Assembly (NCBI GenBank): GCA_947085045.1
Contig: CAMTUU010000009.1
Span: 62,001 to 126,000, forward strand
Source: Pseudolysinimonas_A sp947085045
GTDB taxonomy: Bacteria; Actinomycetota; Actinomycetes; Actinomycetales; Microbacteriaceae
DNA: 64,000 nucleotides
Direction of reading: 5' to 3'
Part shown: one piece after another, positions 41,027 to 49,988 of the stretch
Layout of the letters: each line of letters begins with the position of its first letter
Position numbering within the stretch: position 1 is the stretch's first letter
The notes under the pieces: model-generated
What the model was told of the DNA's origin: nothing
The model's input: only the letters and a program-made list of their open reading frames with translations
Databases searched by the model: none
Position numbers and translations under genes: made by a program

Positions 41027-41464
41027 GTGGACAACCTCGACTACGGGATCATCGACCTCCTGCGCCAGAACGCCCGAGCCGGGTACGGGGATATCGGCGA
41101 CAAGATCGGGCTGTCGGCGTCCGCAGTAAAACGCCGCGTCGACCGGCTCGTCGCCGACAAGGTGATCCGCGCCTTCACCGTGCAGGTCGATCCGATCGTC
41201 GACGGGCTCGCCACCGAGGCCTACGTCGAACTGTTCTGCCGCGGCACCGTCGCGCCCGAGGAGCTGCGCCGCATCCTCTCCGCCGTGCCGGAGGTGCAGG
41301 ATGCCGCGACCGTCACCGGCGATGCCGATGCCATCGTGCACGTGCGCTCGCGCGACATCCCCTCGCTCGAGGATGCCCTGGAGCGCATCCGGGTCGCCCC
41401 CTCCGTCGATCACACCCGCAGTGCGATCGTGCTGTCGCGGCTCGTGCACCGCTCCTACGAATGA
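41027..41464 (+). CDS. Lrp/AsnC-family regulator
   Basis: 145 residues from GTG 41027. HTH LDYGIIDLLRQNARAGYGDIGDKIGLSASAVKRRVDRLVADKVIRAFTVQVDP (3-56) and a RAM ligand domain (AYVELFCRGTVAPEELRRILSAVPEVQDAATVTGDADAIVHVRSRDIPSLEDALERI). Divergent from ddaH-rocD, whose regulation by arginine, ornithine or a related amino acid is the obvious role. TACCCT five bases before the GTG suggests a leaderless mRNA. Confidence 0.85.
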   Translation: MDNLDYGIIDLLRQNARAGYGDIGDKIGLSASAVKRRVDRLVADKVIRAFTVQVDPIVDGLATEAYVELFCRGTVAPEELRRILSAVPEVQDAATVTGDADAIVHVRSRDIPSLEDALERIRVAPSVDHTRSAIVLSRLVHRSYE

Positions 41465-41480
41465 GCGGTTGACCCGCGTA

Positions 41481-41517
41481 GTTTGTATTGATACATTTGA
41501 TACAAACCTCGTACAAT
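41481..41517 (+). promoter_or_regulatory. Promoter and YtrA-type operator of the membrane protein-gntR operon
   Basis: GTTTGTAT (41481-41488) and ATACAAAC (41500-41507) are exact complements 11 bp apart. They overlap TTGATA (41488-41493), the -35, with an 18-bp spacer to TACAAT (41512-41517). A repressor bound here would block the promoter. GTAT...ATAC half-sites are typical for YtrA-branch GntR proteins, and the operon codes for one. Confidence 0.75.
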
Positions 41518-41536
41518 CGTCCTCGGAGCACATGCC

Positions 41537-42418
41537 ATGGATGTCGTCATCCCCCTCGTGTTCGTCGGCGTGCTGGCCGCCGTCGTCCTCGTCTTCCTCG
41601 CACTCACCCTCGTCCCGGCGTTCCGGGCGCGGCAGAGCCGGTCCCTCGCCCGCGCGGTCGGGCTGGAACTCGACCCCTCGATCGCCGCACGGGTCGAGCG
41701 ACGGTTGACGCTGCGGGCGCGCCTGGGGGCCGTCGGTGCCCTGATCGGGCTGGCCGCGGGAACTGCCCTCGTGCTGGTGGGCGACCTGGGCTTCAACGCC
41801 GGAGCCTGGCTGGTCAACGGGGGGTTCTTCATCGGGCTCGGGATCGGCGTCTCGGCTTCGTCACTCGTCGCCCTCGACCGGCCCTCGGAGCCGACCGTCC
41901 GCGTCGCTCGCTCCCGCGACATCACGCTGAGCGACTATCTCGCTCCCCACGAGCTCATCCCCACCCGCATCCTGGTGGTGGTGGCCGCCGCCCTGGCGCC
42001 GGCCGTCTGGCTGGTGCCGCGCGACGCCGTCGTGTTGCCCGCGCTGTTCCCGGCCGCGCCTCTCGTGGCGCTTCTCGCGGTGGGCGCCGCCGTCGTGCTC
42101 GAGGTCGGCGGGCGCGCTGTCATCGCACGGCCGGCGCCCGCGCAGACGGCCGAGCAACTCGCGTGGGAGGATGCCCTCCGCGCGACCGCCCTCCGGCAAA
42201 TGCTGACGGCCCCGTTGACGCTCGCGGGCGTCTCGATCATCTGGTCGGGTTTCGGCGCGCTTACGCTGCTGCCGCCCTCAGTGGGTCAGATCGTGCTCGG
42301 CATCACGATGCCGGTTCTCATGACGGGCCTGATCGTCGTGGCCGTTCTCTCCATCGTGAGCCGCCCGCAGCGGTACTTCCTCCGTCACCTCTGGCCGGAT
42401 CTCGCGAGCCCGCGATGA
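41537..42418 (+). CDS. Integral membrane protein of unknown function
   Basis: 293 residues, about seven hydrophobic segments: VIPLVFVGVLAAVVLVFLALTLVPAF, LGAVGALIGLAAGTALVLVG, WLVNGGFFIGLGIGVSASSLVAL, ILVVVAAALAPAVWLV, ALFPAAPLVALLAVGAAVVLEVGG, LAGVSIIWSGFGALTLLPPS and IVLGITMPVLMTGLIVVAVLSIV. Basic loop after the first segment. I do not recognise the family. GGAG nine bases before the ATG. Operon with the GntR regulator (ATGA overlap); YtrA-type regulators usually control transport or stress genes encoded beside them. Confidence 0.7.
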   Translation: MDVVIPLVFVGVLAAVVLVFLALTLVPAFRARQSRSLARAVGLELDPSIAARVERRLTLRARLGAVGALIGLAAGTALVLVGDLGFNAGAWLVNGGFFIGLGIGVSASSLVALDRPSEPTVRVARSRDITLSDYLAPHELIPTRILVVVAAALAPAVWLVPRDAVVLPALFPAAPLVALLAVGAAVVLEVGGRAVIARPAPAQTAEQLAWEDALRATALRQMLTAPLTLAGVSIIWSGFGALTLLPPSVGQIVLGITMPVLMTGLIVVAVLSIVSRPQRYFLRHLWPDLASPR

Positions 42419-42774
42419 CACTCCTGACCATCGACCCCGGCTCGGCGACGCCCCCCTACGAGCAGCTCCGCGCCCAGGTTCTCGCGCAGATCCAGAGCGG
42501 CGAGCTGTCGGCCGGCGTGCGGCTGCCGACGGTCCGGCGGCTCGCCGACGATCTCGGACTGGCACCCAATACCGTCGCGAGGACCTACCGGGAACTCGAG
42601 CAGGCGGGAGTCGTGGAGACGCGCGGGCGGAACGGCACGTTCGTCGCACTCTCGCCCGATGCCGCGGCGCGCGGAGCCCAGGAGGCCGCAGTCGCTTTCG
42701 TCGCGCGACTGCGTGCCCTCGGCATCCCCGAGACCGAGGCGCGCGACTACCTCGACGCCGCGTGGCAGTCCTGA
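42415..42774 (+). CDS. GntR-family regulator, YtrA subfamily
   Basis: 119 residues. Winged helix PPYEQLRAQVLAQIQSGELSAGVRLPTVRRLADDLGLAPNTVARTYRELEQAGVVETRGRNGTFV (14-78), then only a short helical dimerisation tail, the YtrA pattern. Co-transcribed with the membrane protein and probably autorepressing through GTTTGTAT-N11-ATACAAAC. Ends one base before the putA stop on the other strand. Confidence 0.85.
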   Translation: MTLLTIDPGSATPPYEQLRAQVLAQIQSGELSAGVRLPTVRRLADDLGLAPNTVARTYRELEQAGVVETRGRNGTFVALSPDAAARGAQEAAVAFVARLRALGIPETEARDYLDAAWQS

Positions 42775-42775
42775 A

Positions 42776-45700
42776 TCAGACGACGAGGGCCCGGAAGTCC
42801 TTGTCGGGGTTCCCGAACCGGTGGGCGGTGATCGACACCGACTGCTCCCGCAGGAACGGCAGCATCTCGATCCGTCCGGCCGTCGTGACGGGCCCGGCCC
42901 ACACCGCGGTGTCGACGGACCCGTCGAGGGCGGCGGCGAGCGACGCGGCATCCGAGCCGACGAGGCGGATGCGGGCCGGCAGTCCCTTCGCCGCGCGCAC
43001 ACGGAAGGCCACGTCGCTCTCGACCTTCACCCCGAGGATGCCGAGCGGCGATCCGCCGAGCGGGGTGTCGTCGTCGATGAACGGCAGCAGCCCCGACGGC
43101 AGCGGGGTCGCCGTGCTGATGAGCAGCTTCGCGCGGGCGCGCACCCCGGCGGCGAGCACCCGGGCCAGGTCGCCGATCGGGGCGCCGTCGTCGAGCCGCA
43201 CGACGACCTCGGCGGGTCGATAGCGGAAGACGTTCCGCTCGACCCCGAGCGCCGTCGGGTCGGAGCCGCGGCCGAACTCGGTGGTCCAGGCCTCCTCGTC
43301 GGAGAACGCCGCGCGCCGGACCGTGTCGAACGCGGGGAAGTCGAGCACCGGCTGGAACGCCTCGATGACGGTGCGCGCGCGGGAGTCGAGTCCGTCGAGC
43401 GTGAGGTCTTCGCTCGGCTCGGTGTGGTCGGGCCGCCAGTCGCCGAGCACGAGCAGCGTGTTCGGTCCGCCGGCTTTCGCTCCCGGTCCGACGGCGGAGC
43501 GCTTCCACCCGCCGAACGGCTGCCGCCGCACGATCGCGCCGGTGATCGGCCGGTTGACGTACAGGTTGCCCGCGCGGGCCGCGTCGAGCCAGACGCCGAC
43601 CTCGCGGGCATCCAGAGAATGGATGCCCGCGGTGAGCCCGTAGTCGGACGCGTTCTGCAGCGCGATCGCGGTCGTCAGATCGGGCGCCGTCATGAGTCCG
43701 AGCACCGGCGCGAAGAACTCGGTGCGGTGGAAATCGCTGCCCGGCAGCACGCCCTCACGCACCCCGGGAGACCAGAGCCGCTCGGTCTCGTCGAGCTGCC
43801 GGGGCTTCACCAGCCAGCTCTCGCCCTCGGCGAGCTTCGTCAGCGCACGCGCGACCTTGCCTTCGGCCGGCGCGACGAGCGGGCCGACCCGCGTCTCCGG
43901 GTCGAGTGGCGAGCCGACCGCGAGACTTGTGACGGCATCCGCGAGTTGCCGGCGGAACCGGTCCGACGTGCCGACCGACCCCACGAGGATCGCGAGCGAC
44001 GCCGCCGAGCACTTCTGGCCGGCGTTGCCGAATGCGCTCGTCACGAGGTCGGCGACGGCGAGGTCGAGGTCGGCGGACGGCGTGACGATGATCGAGTTCT
44101 TGCCGCTCGTCTCGGCGAGCAGCGGAAGGTCGGGGCGCCACGACCGGAACAGCTCGGCGGTCTCGATCGACCCGGTGAGCAGCACGCGGTCCACCTGCGG
44201 CGCGGTGATGAGCGCGCGGCCCACGGTGTTCTCGGGTACGTCGACGAGTCCGAACACGTCGCGGGGGATGCCCGCTTCCCAGAGCGCCTCGGCGAGCACC
44301 GCTCCCGACCGCATGGTCTGCGGCGCGGGCTTGAGCAGTACCGCGCTGCCGGCGGCGAGCGCCGCGAGAGTTCCGCCGGCTGGGATCGACACCGGGAAGT
44401 TCCACGGCGGCACGATGACGGTCAGCGCGACGGGCTCGAACACCGCCCCCTGGATGCCGGCCAGCTCCCGGGCGCGCGCGGCGTAGTAGTGCGCGAAATC
44501 GACGGCTTCGCTCACTTCGACGTCGGCGTCGGCGAAGGTCTTGCCCGTCTCGGAGACCATCACCTCGATGAGCCGTCCGCGGAACGCCTCGAGCACCTCG
44601 CCGGCGCCATCCAGATGCTCCGCCCGGCTGCTGCCCGGGGCCCGGCCCCAGTCGACTCCCGCAGCGGCGGCGTCGCGCACGCGCTCGGCCACGGCATCCT
44701 CGGTCGACAGACGGGACGCCGTCACGGTGTCGGAGCCCAGGGTCGACGTCGCGGCCCGAGACAGCACGCCGCGCGCCCACTCGCGGTTGCCCGGCGTGGC
44801 CGGGTCGGTGTCGGGCGTGTTCGCGAACACCTCGGGGGTGCGCGGCACGTCGGGGTGCGAGCGGTCCTGCACCCGGTGGGTCGCCGGCACCGGATGCGGC
44901 AGCAGTTCGAGCGACGCGGCGAACCGCCCGACCTCCCGCGCGAAAACCTCCGGGTCGTCGATATCGGCGAGCGCGGGCAGGAAGTTGTCGGAACTCGCGT
45001 TCTCCTCGAGCCGCCGCACGAGGTACGAGATCGCGGCGTCGAACTGGGCGGGCTCGACGACGGGGGTGTAGAGCCGCACCCCGCCGGTGTCGGCGCGCAC
45101 GGCGTCGGCGAGCGCGGGCGCCATGCCGAGCAGCATCTCGACCTCCACCCGGTCGGAGACCCCGCGGCGTTCGGCGAGCAGGTGGGCGAACGCGAGGTCG
45201 AAGAGGTTGTGCCCGGCGACGCCGATGCTGACGGCCTCGGTGCGCCCGGGATCGAGGGCGGCGATCAGCATCCGCTTGTACTGCGCGTCGGTCTCGGCCT
45301 TCGTTCCCCAGGTCGCGAGCGGCCAGCCGTGCACGCCGGCGTCGACGTGTTCCATCGCGAGGTTGGCGCCCTTGACGATGCGCACCTTGATGCCGGCTCC
45401 GCCCGCCGCGACGCGTTCGCGCGCCCACGCGGTCAGCCGCTCGAGCGCGGGCAGCGCATCGGGGAGGTAGGACTGCAGCACGATCCCGGCCTCGAGCTCC
45501 ATGAGGTCGGGCTGGGCGAGCAGCCGGGTGAAGACCGCGAGCGTCAGATCGAGGTCGCGGTACTCCTCCATGTCGAGGTTGATGAACTTGCGCGCGCGGG
45601 AGCGGGCGGCCTGCTCATACAGCGGGGTGAGTCGCTCGACGACGCGCTCGACCGCCTCCTCGAAGCCCCAGGCCGGCAGCTGCGGTGCGATCGACGAGAC

Positions 45701-46237
45701 CTTGACCGAGAGGTAGTCGACGTCGGTGCGGGCGAGCAGGGTCGCCAGTGCGGCCAGCCGCCGCTCGGCCTCGCGTTCGCCGAGCACTGCCTCGCCGAGC
45801 AGGTTGATGTTCAGCTGCACGCCCGGCTGGCGGAGCCTCCCGAGGGTCTTCTCCAGGCGGGCCGGCGTCGCGTCGACGACGAGGTGCTGCACGAGGCGGC
45901 GGAACACCGCGCGGGCCACCGGGATGATCGGGCGGGGCGCGACGATCCCGAAGCCGCCGCCGGCCGCGACCGCCGTGCGGAGGTACCAGGGCAGGAACAG
46001 CGGGATGCGGCGCGACAAGTGCTCGAAGTTGCGGGCGGCGACGCGCGGGTCCTCGGGGCGGATAACCCGGTCGACGAAGCCGAGGGTGAATTCGAGGCCG
46101 CGCGGGTCTTTGAGCAGCCGGGCGAGTTCGACGGCTCCGCGGTCGACAGGGGCGTCCGCGGCGGCGGAGAGCCAGCGGCGGACTTGCTGTTCGACCGCGT
46201 CGAAAGACGGCAGATCGCTCGGGTGCGAATCCGGCAT
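42776..46237 (-). CDS. putA: Bifunctional proline dehydrogenase / L-glutamate gamma-semialdehyde dehydrogenase
   Basis: 1153 residues. N-terminal proline dehydrogenase barrel (about 60-440): VDYLSVKVSSIAPQL, FINLDMEEYRDLDLTLAVFTRL, GIVLQSYLPDAL, GIKVRIVKGANLAMEHVDAGVHGWPLATWGTKAETDAQYKRML, RVEVEMLLGMAP. Aldehyde dehydrogenase domain (about 500-960): VIVPPWNFPVSIPAGGTLAALAAGSAVLLKPAPQ, LLAETSGKNSIIV with the glutamate, FGNAGQKCSAASLAI with the catalytic Cys near 744. A C-terminal 150-residue part follows. No ribbon-helix-helix DNA-binding domain at the N-terminus, so it is not a self-regulator. Feeds proline, and P5C from RocD, to glutamate. TATCCT seven bases before the ATG: leaderless. Confidence 0.9.
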   Translation of the reverse strand: MPDSHPSDLPSFDAVEQQVRRWLSAAADAPVDRGAVELARLLKDPRGLEFTLGFVDRVIRPEDPRVAARNFEHLSRRIPLFLPWYLRTAVAAGGGFGIVAPRPIIPVARAVFRRLVQHLVVDATPARLEKTLGRLRQPGVQLNINLLGEAVLGEREAERRLAALATLLARTDVDYLSVKVSSIAPQLPAWGFEEAVERVVERLTPLYEQAARSRARKFINLDMEEYRDLDLTLAVFTRLLAQPDLMELEAGIVLQSYLPDALPALERLTAWARERVAAGGAGIKVRIVKGANLAMEHVDAGVHGWPLATWGTKAETDAQYKRMLIAALDPGRTEAVSIGVAGHNLFDLAFAHLLAERRGVSDRVEVEMLLGMAPALADAVRADTGGVRLYTPVVEPAQFDAAISYLVRRLEENASSDNFLPALADIDDPEVFAREVGRFAASLELLPHPVPATHRVQDRSHPDVPRTPEVFANTPDTDPATPGNREWARGVLSRAATSTLGSDTVTASRLSTEDAVAERVRDAAAAGVDWGRAPGSSRAEHLDGAGEVLEAFRGRLIEVMVSETGKTFADADVEVSEAVDFAHYYAARARELAGIQGAVFEPVALTVIVPPWNFPVSIPAGGTLAALAAGSAVLLKPAPQTMRSGAVLAEALWEAGIPRDVFGLVDVPENTVGRALITAPQVDRVLLTGSIETAELFRSWRPDLPLLAETSGKNSIIVTPSADLDLAVADLVTSAFGNAGQKCSAASLAILVGSVGTSDRFRRQLADAVTSLAVGSPLDPETRVGPLVAPAEGKVARALTKLAEGESWLVKPRQLDETERLWSPGVREGVLPGSDFHRTEFFAPVLGLMTAPDLTTAIALQNASDYGLTAGIHSLDAREVGVWLDAARAGNLYVNRPITGAIVRRQPFGGWKRSAVGPGAKAGGPNTLLVLGDWRPDHTEPSEDLTLDGLDSRARTVIEAFQPVLDFPAFDTVRRAAFSDEEAWTTEFGRGSDPTALGVERNVFRYRPAEVVVRLDDGAPIGDLARVLAAGVRARAKLLISTATPLPSGLLPFIDDDTPLGGSPLGILGVKVESDVAFRVRAAKGLPARIRLVGSDAASLAAALDGSVDTAVWAGPVTTAGRIEMLPFLREQSVSITAHRFGNPDKDFRALVV

Positions 46238-46350
46238 GACTTCGAGGATAGGCCGCGCACGCCCGTTCCCCAGCGTTCGGACGGGTCACGCCCGGCATCC
46301 GCTCAGGCTCTGCCGACCGCGCCGTGCGAGCGGTGGGTACCATCGTCTGC

Positions 46351-46845
46351 ATGTCCACCGTGTCCGAGATCCCGCCCGCCGAATGGGAGCTGTGGCGCAC
46401 GATGCGGGCCCTGAACGAGCAGCTGGGCCGCGAACTCGATCGCCAGCTGCAGCGTGACGCGGGCATCTCGCAGGCCGACTACGGCATCCTCGTCACCCTG
46501 TTCGAAGCCCCCGAGCGGCAGATGCGCACCGGCGAACTCGGGCAGGTACTCGCCTGGGAGAAGAGCCGGGTCTCGCACCAGGTCGCCCGCATGGAGGCCC
46601 GCGGGCTCGTCGAGCGGGTCGTCTGCGAGAGCGACGGCCGCGGCACCTGGGTGACCCTCGCGACCGAGGGCAAGCGCGCCCTGCTCGGCGCGATGCGTCA
46701 GCACGCGGCGGCGATCCGCGAATCCTTCCTCGACGAACTCGAGCCCGACGAGAAGGCGATCATGCTGCGCGCGACCGCACGCGTGCTCGCCAAACTCAAC
46801 GCCGCGTGCGAGTCGGCCGAGGCCGCCGAACCCGGCGCCGCGTGA
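46351..46845 (+). CDS. MarR-family transcriptional regulator
   Basis: 164 residues from ATG 46351; TACCAT seven bases upstream fits a leaderless start. Winged helix: ISQADYGILVTLFEAPERQMRTGELGQVLAWEKSRVSHQVARMEARGLVERVVCESDGRGTWVTLATEGKRAL (about 38-110), with the wing carrying SDGRG where many MarR proteins have DxR. Helical ends for dimerisation. Divergent from putA and overlapping the next oxidoreductase gene by GTGA, so that gene is the likely target. Confidence 0.85.
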   Translation: MSTVSEIPPAEWELWRTMRALNEQLGRELDRQLQRDAGISQADYGILVTLFEAPERQMRTGELGQVLAWEKSRVSHQVARMEARGLVERVVCESDGRGTWVTLATEGKRALLGAMRQHAAAIRESFLDELEPDEKAIMLRATARVLAKLNAACESAEAAEPGAA

Positions 46846-48407
46846 CCGGAACCCCCGGCACCCGCCGCGTCGACGTCGTCATCGTCGGCGGCGGGCACAA
46901 CGCCCTCACCGCCGCCGCCTACCTGGCCGGTGCGGGGAAGTCGGTCGTCGCGCTCGAGCGCCTCGGAGCGTTCGGGGGCGCCGCGGTGTCGGCCGAGGTC
47001 TTCCCCGGCGTCTCGGCGCGACTCTCCCGCTATTCGTATCTCGTCTCGCTGCTGCCGGCCCGGATCATCCGCGACCTCGGCCTCGACATCCGTCTCTCCC
47101 GTCGCCGCTACTCGTCGTACACGCCGCAGCCGGGCACCGCCACCGGGCTGCTCGTCGACACCGGCGACCCCGCGGGCACGGCCGCGTCGTTCGCCGCGAT
47201 CGGGGCGACCCCGGATGCCGACGCCTGGTCGTCGCTCTACGCCTCGACGTCGCGGCTCGCCTCGACGTTGTTCCCCACCGTCACCGAGCCCCTCGTGACC
47301 CGCTCGGAGGCGAAGCGGCTGCTCGGCGACGACGCCGCCTGGGATGCCTTCATCGAGCAGCCCGTCGGAACCACGATCACCTCGGCCTTCGAGCACGACC
47401 TCGTGCGCGGCGTGGTCGCCACCGACTCGCTCATCGGCACCTACGCGGCACCGGTGGATGAAGGTCTCGACGGCAACCGCTGCTTCCTGTACCACGTCAT
47501 CGGCGGCGGGACGGGTGACTGGGACGTGCCCGTCGGCGGCATGGGCAGCGTGAGCGGGGCCCTCTGGCACGCGGCCGTCGAAGCCGGTGCGGAACTGGTG
47601 GCGGATGCCGACGTCACCTCGGTCACCCCCGACGGCGAGGTGACCTACCTGCGCAATCAGCAGGAGCACCGCCTCGCCGCGGGCACCGTGCTGAGCGGGG
47701 TCGCACCGTTCGAGCTCGCGCGGCTGCTCGGCGAGACGGCGCCCCGCCCCGAAGGCGCCCAGGTGAAGGTCAACCTGCTGCTGAAGCGGCTGCCGCGGCT
47801 GCGCGACACCACGGTGTCCCCGGAAGCGGCCTTCGGCGGCACGTTCCACGCCAACGAGGGGTGGGATCAGCTGGGTGCGGCCTATACCGAGGCGCTCGCG
47901 GGACGCGTGCCCGACCCCCTCCCGGCTGAGATCTACTGCCACTCGCTGACCGACCCCAGCATCCTCTCCCCGGAGTTGCAGGCCGCCGGCGCCCAGACCC
48001 TCACGGTGTTCGCGCTGCAGACCCCCGACCGGCTGGTGTCGGAGTCGAACAACGACGCGCGTCGCGAGGAGTTCCAGGCCGCCGTGCTGCGCTCCCTCGA
48101 CGCCGTGCTCGCCGAGCCGCTCGCCGACCTCGTGCTCACCGACGGCGACGGGCGGCCGTGCATCGAGACGAAGACCACGCTCGACCTCGAGCACGCGCTG
48201 CGGATGCCGGGCGGCAACATCTTCCACGCGCCTCTCGACTGGCCCTTCGCCGAGGACGACCTCCCGCTGAGCACGCCGGCCGAGCGCTGGGGTGTCGCGA
48301 CGGAGCACGCCCGTATCCTGCGCTGCGGCTCGGGAGCCCAGCGCGGCGGTGCCGTCAGCGGCCTCGGCGGTCACAACGCCGCGATGGCCGTCCTCGAGGC
48401 GGGCTAG
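46842..48407 (+). CDS. FAD-dependent oxidoreductase, phytoene desaturase/PYROXD2-like
   Basis: 521 residues from GTG 46842. N-terminal Rossmann FAD motif VDVVIVGGGHNALTAAAYLAGAGKSVVALERLGAFGGAA (9-47); GGGHNAL is the form seen in PYROXD2-like proteins rather than carotenoid CrtI. Later: CFLYHVIGGGTGDWDVPVGGMGSVSGALWHAAVEAGAEL (near 220-260) and the C-terminal FAD block GSGAQRGGAVSGLGGHNAAMAVLE. No carotenoid genes are nearby, so carotenoid desaturation is unlikely. Substrate unknown. Translationally coupled to marR. Confidence 0.75.
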   Translation: MTGTPGTRRVDVVIVGGGHNALTAAAYLAGAGKSVVALERLGAFGGAAVSAEVFPGVSARLSRYSYLVSLLPARIIRDLGLDIRLSRRRYSSYTPQPGTATGLLVDTGDPAGTAASFAAIGATPDADAWSSLYASTSRLASTLFPTVTEPLVTRSEAKRLLGDDAAWDAFIEQPVGTTITSAFEHDLVRGVVATDSLIGTYAAPVDEGLDGNRCFLYHVIGGGTGDWDVPVGGMGSVSGALWHAAVEAGAELVADADVTSVTPDGEVTYLRNQQEHRLAAGTVLSGVAPFELARLLGETAPRPEGAQVKVNLLLKRLPRLRDTTVSPEAAFGGTFHANEGWDQLGAAYTEALAGRVPDPLPAEIYCHSLTDPSILSPELQAAGAQTLTVFALQTPDRLVSESNNDARREEFQAAVLRSLDAVLAEPLADLVLTDGDGRPCIETKTTLDLEHALRMPGGNIFHAPLDWPFAEDDLPLSTPAERWGVATEHARILRCGSGAQRGGAVSGLGGHNAAMAVLEAG

Positions 48408-48961
48408 CTCCAGTCGGAGGCAGCCCGCTGCTTCGTCGAGGGCAGTCGCACCTGCTGAGCCCACTCCCGCATCCATTCGGGGATCGGATGCGCCGCGGTG
48501 TCGACACCGACGATGTCGCCGACCTCCTGGATCGCCGCGACACCCCCCGCCATCCGCAGGAAGCGCCCCTGCACATACGCACGCGCGTAGATCTCGCCGT
48601 TCCGCACGATGCGCTGCTCCATGTACACGGCGACATCGTCGTACCCGATGATGCGCGACTCGGTCTGGAACCGCTGCCCAACCTCGAGCGACTTGCGGTA
48701 CGCGATGGTCTGCGCCGAGACGACCGGGTAGACCTTCGCCGCCATCATCTTCTGCCATCCGCCGGAGCGCAGCATGAGGTCGGTGCGCCCGTGATCGAGC
48801 AGCATCAGGTACACGCCGTTGTTCATGTGCCGCAGCTCGTCGATGTCCGACAGCCAGACGCGGTCGGGAACGATCGAGACGTCGTGGATGTGCAGCGCGC
48901 CTCGCCGCTTCGCCATCAGACGGATGCGGAGCAGGCGCGAGAAGCGGCGGAACCAATCCAT
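48404..48961 (-). CDS. Acyl-CoA thioesterase-like hotdog protein
   Basis: 185 residues. Hotdog fold of the 4HBT/THEM6 type: VWLSDIDELRHMNNGVYLMLLDHGRTDLMLRSGG (about 35-68; Asp and Asn in DELRHMNN are in the active site), VVSAQTIAYRKSLEVGQRFQTESRIIGYDDVAVYMEQRIVRNGEIYARAYVQGRFL. A basic N-terminus (FRRFSRLLRIRLMAKRR) may contact membrane. TAGCGT six bases before the ATG: leaderless. The stop overlaps that of the convergent oxidoreductase gene. Confidence 0.8.
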   Translation of the reverse strand: MDWFRRFSRLLRIRLMAKRRGALHIHDVSIVPDRVWLSDIDELRHMNNGVYLMLLDHGRTDLMLRSGGWQKMMAAKVYPVVSAQTIAYRKSLEVGQRFQTESRIIGYDDVAVYMEQRIVRNGEIYARAYVQGRFLRMAGGVAAIQEVGDIVGVDTAAHPIPEWMREWAQQVRLPSTKQRAASDWS

Positions 48962-49031
48962 GCGGGCACGCTAGCCGTTCGCGCGCCGCGCCCCGAACCG
49001 GATGTCCGCGGCGCACAGCCACACGGGCGGA

Positions 49032-49934
49032 TCAGCGTCGCCGGTTGTCGACGATCGTCATACGCGGCCCGTGCCGCTCGTAGCCGATGCCCGCGGCCTC
49101 GATGAGCCGCACCACGCGCTGCCGGTGCCCGCGCCACGGTTCAAGCAGCTCGAGCATCCCGTCGTCATCGACACGCTCCCCGATGAGTGCCCAACCGACC
49201 CGCTTGCTCACGTGGAAGTCGCCCACGCTGACGGCATCCGGGTCGCCGTGCGAGCGCTGCACCGTCTCGGCCGCGGTCCACACCCCGATGCCCGGGATCG
49301 TGCGCAGCCGCCGGGTGGCCTCCTCCGCCGTCACGGTCGCCGTGCGTTCGAGCGACTCGCCGGCCGTGACCGCGCGCATGACGGTGTCCGAGCGCTGAGG
49401 TCCGACCCCCGCCCGGTGCCACTCCCACGACGGCACGCGCTTCCAGACCGCCGGAGCGGGGGCGACGCGCATCCCAGCCGGGGCCGGACCGGGGGCGGGC
49501 TCGCCGTGCCGCAGCACCAGTTCGCGCCAGGCGCGCTTCTGCTCGATCCCGGTGACCTTCTGGCCGAGCACCGTCGGCACCAGGAACGGCATGACCCGGG
49601 CCGCACGGGTCAGCCGCAGCCCGGGGAAGCGACGGTGCAGCGCGGCCACGACGGGATGCCGCGACGGGTCGAATCCGCTCGCGTCGTCGCGGGCACCGAG
49701 CAGGTCGGGCACCGAGGCGAGGGCGTGCTCCGCCCCCGGACCCCACGCCGTCGCCTCGATCGCTCCGGCAACCTCGCGCAGCCGCAGCGTCGCAGCCCCG
49801 TCGGGTGTGCCGATCGCGAGCCACCAGCCCCCGGCGTCGCGACGGCAGGTGGGGTCGGACGCCCCCTGGCGCAGCGGCCCGAGCACGAGCGGCAGCGACA
49901 CCGGCTCGGGCGGCGCGAAGCGGGAGGTCAGCAT
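49032..49934 (-). CDS. DNA-3-methyladenine glycosylase II-like (AlkA, HhH-GPD)
   Basis: 300 residues. N-terminal AlkA-like beta region, then helix-hairpin-helix glycosylase: LVPTVLGQKVTGIEQKRAWRELV (near 118), LRTIPGIGVWTAAETVQRSHGDPDAVSVGDFHVSKRVGWAL (about 210-250), with the catalytic Asp in VSVGDFHV. Removes alkylated purines from DNA. Two ATGs are adjacent; the second (49934) has TAGCAT exactly seven bases upstream and is preferred for a leaderless transcript. Confidence 0.85.
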   Translation of the reverse strand: MLTSRFAPPEPVSLPLVLGPLRQGASDPTCRRDAGGWWLAIGTPDGAATLRLREVAGAIEATAWGPGAEHALASVPDLLGARDDASGFDPSRHPVVAALHRRFPGLRLTRAARVMPFLVPTVLGQKVTGIEQKRAWRELVLRHGEPAPGPAPAGMRVAPAPAVWKRVPSWEWHRAGVGPQRSDTVMRAVTAGESLERTATVTAEEATRRLRTIPGIGVWTAAETVQRSHGDPDAVSVGDFHVSKRVGWALIGERVDDDGMLELLEPWRGHRQRVVRLIEAAGIGYERHGPRMTIVDNRRR

Positions 49935-49988
49935 CATCGCGATGCTAACCCCCGCCCGGGACCGCCGCGCGAATGGGCGATCCTGCGA

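Noticed and set aside
42659..46414. 1251-codon open frame on the + strand opposite putA
   Set aside because: Its Arg/Gly/His/Asp-rich composition without any motif is typical of antisense frames in high-GC coding DNA; putA is unmistakable.
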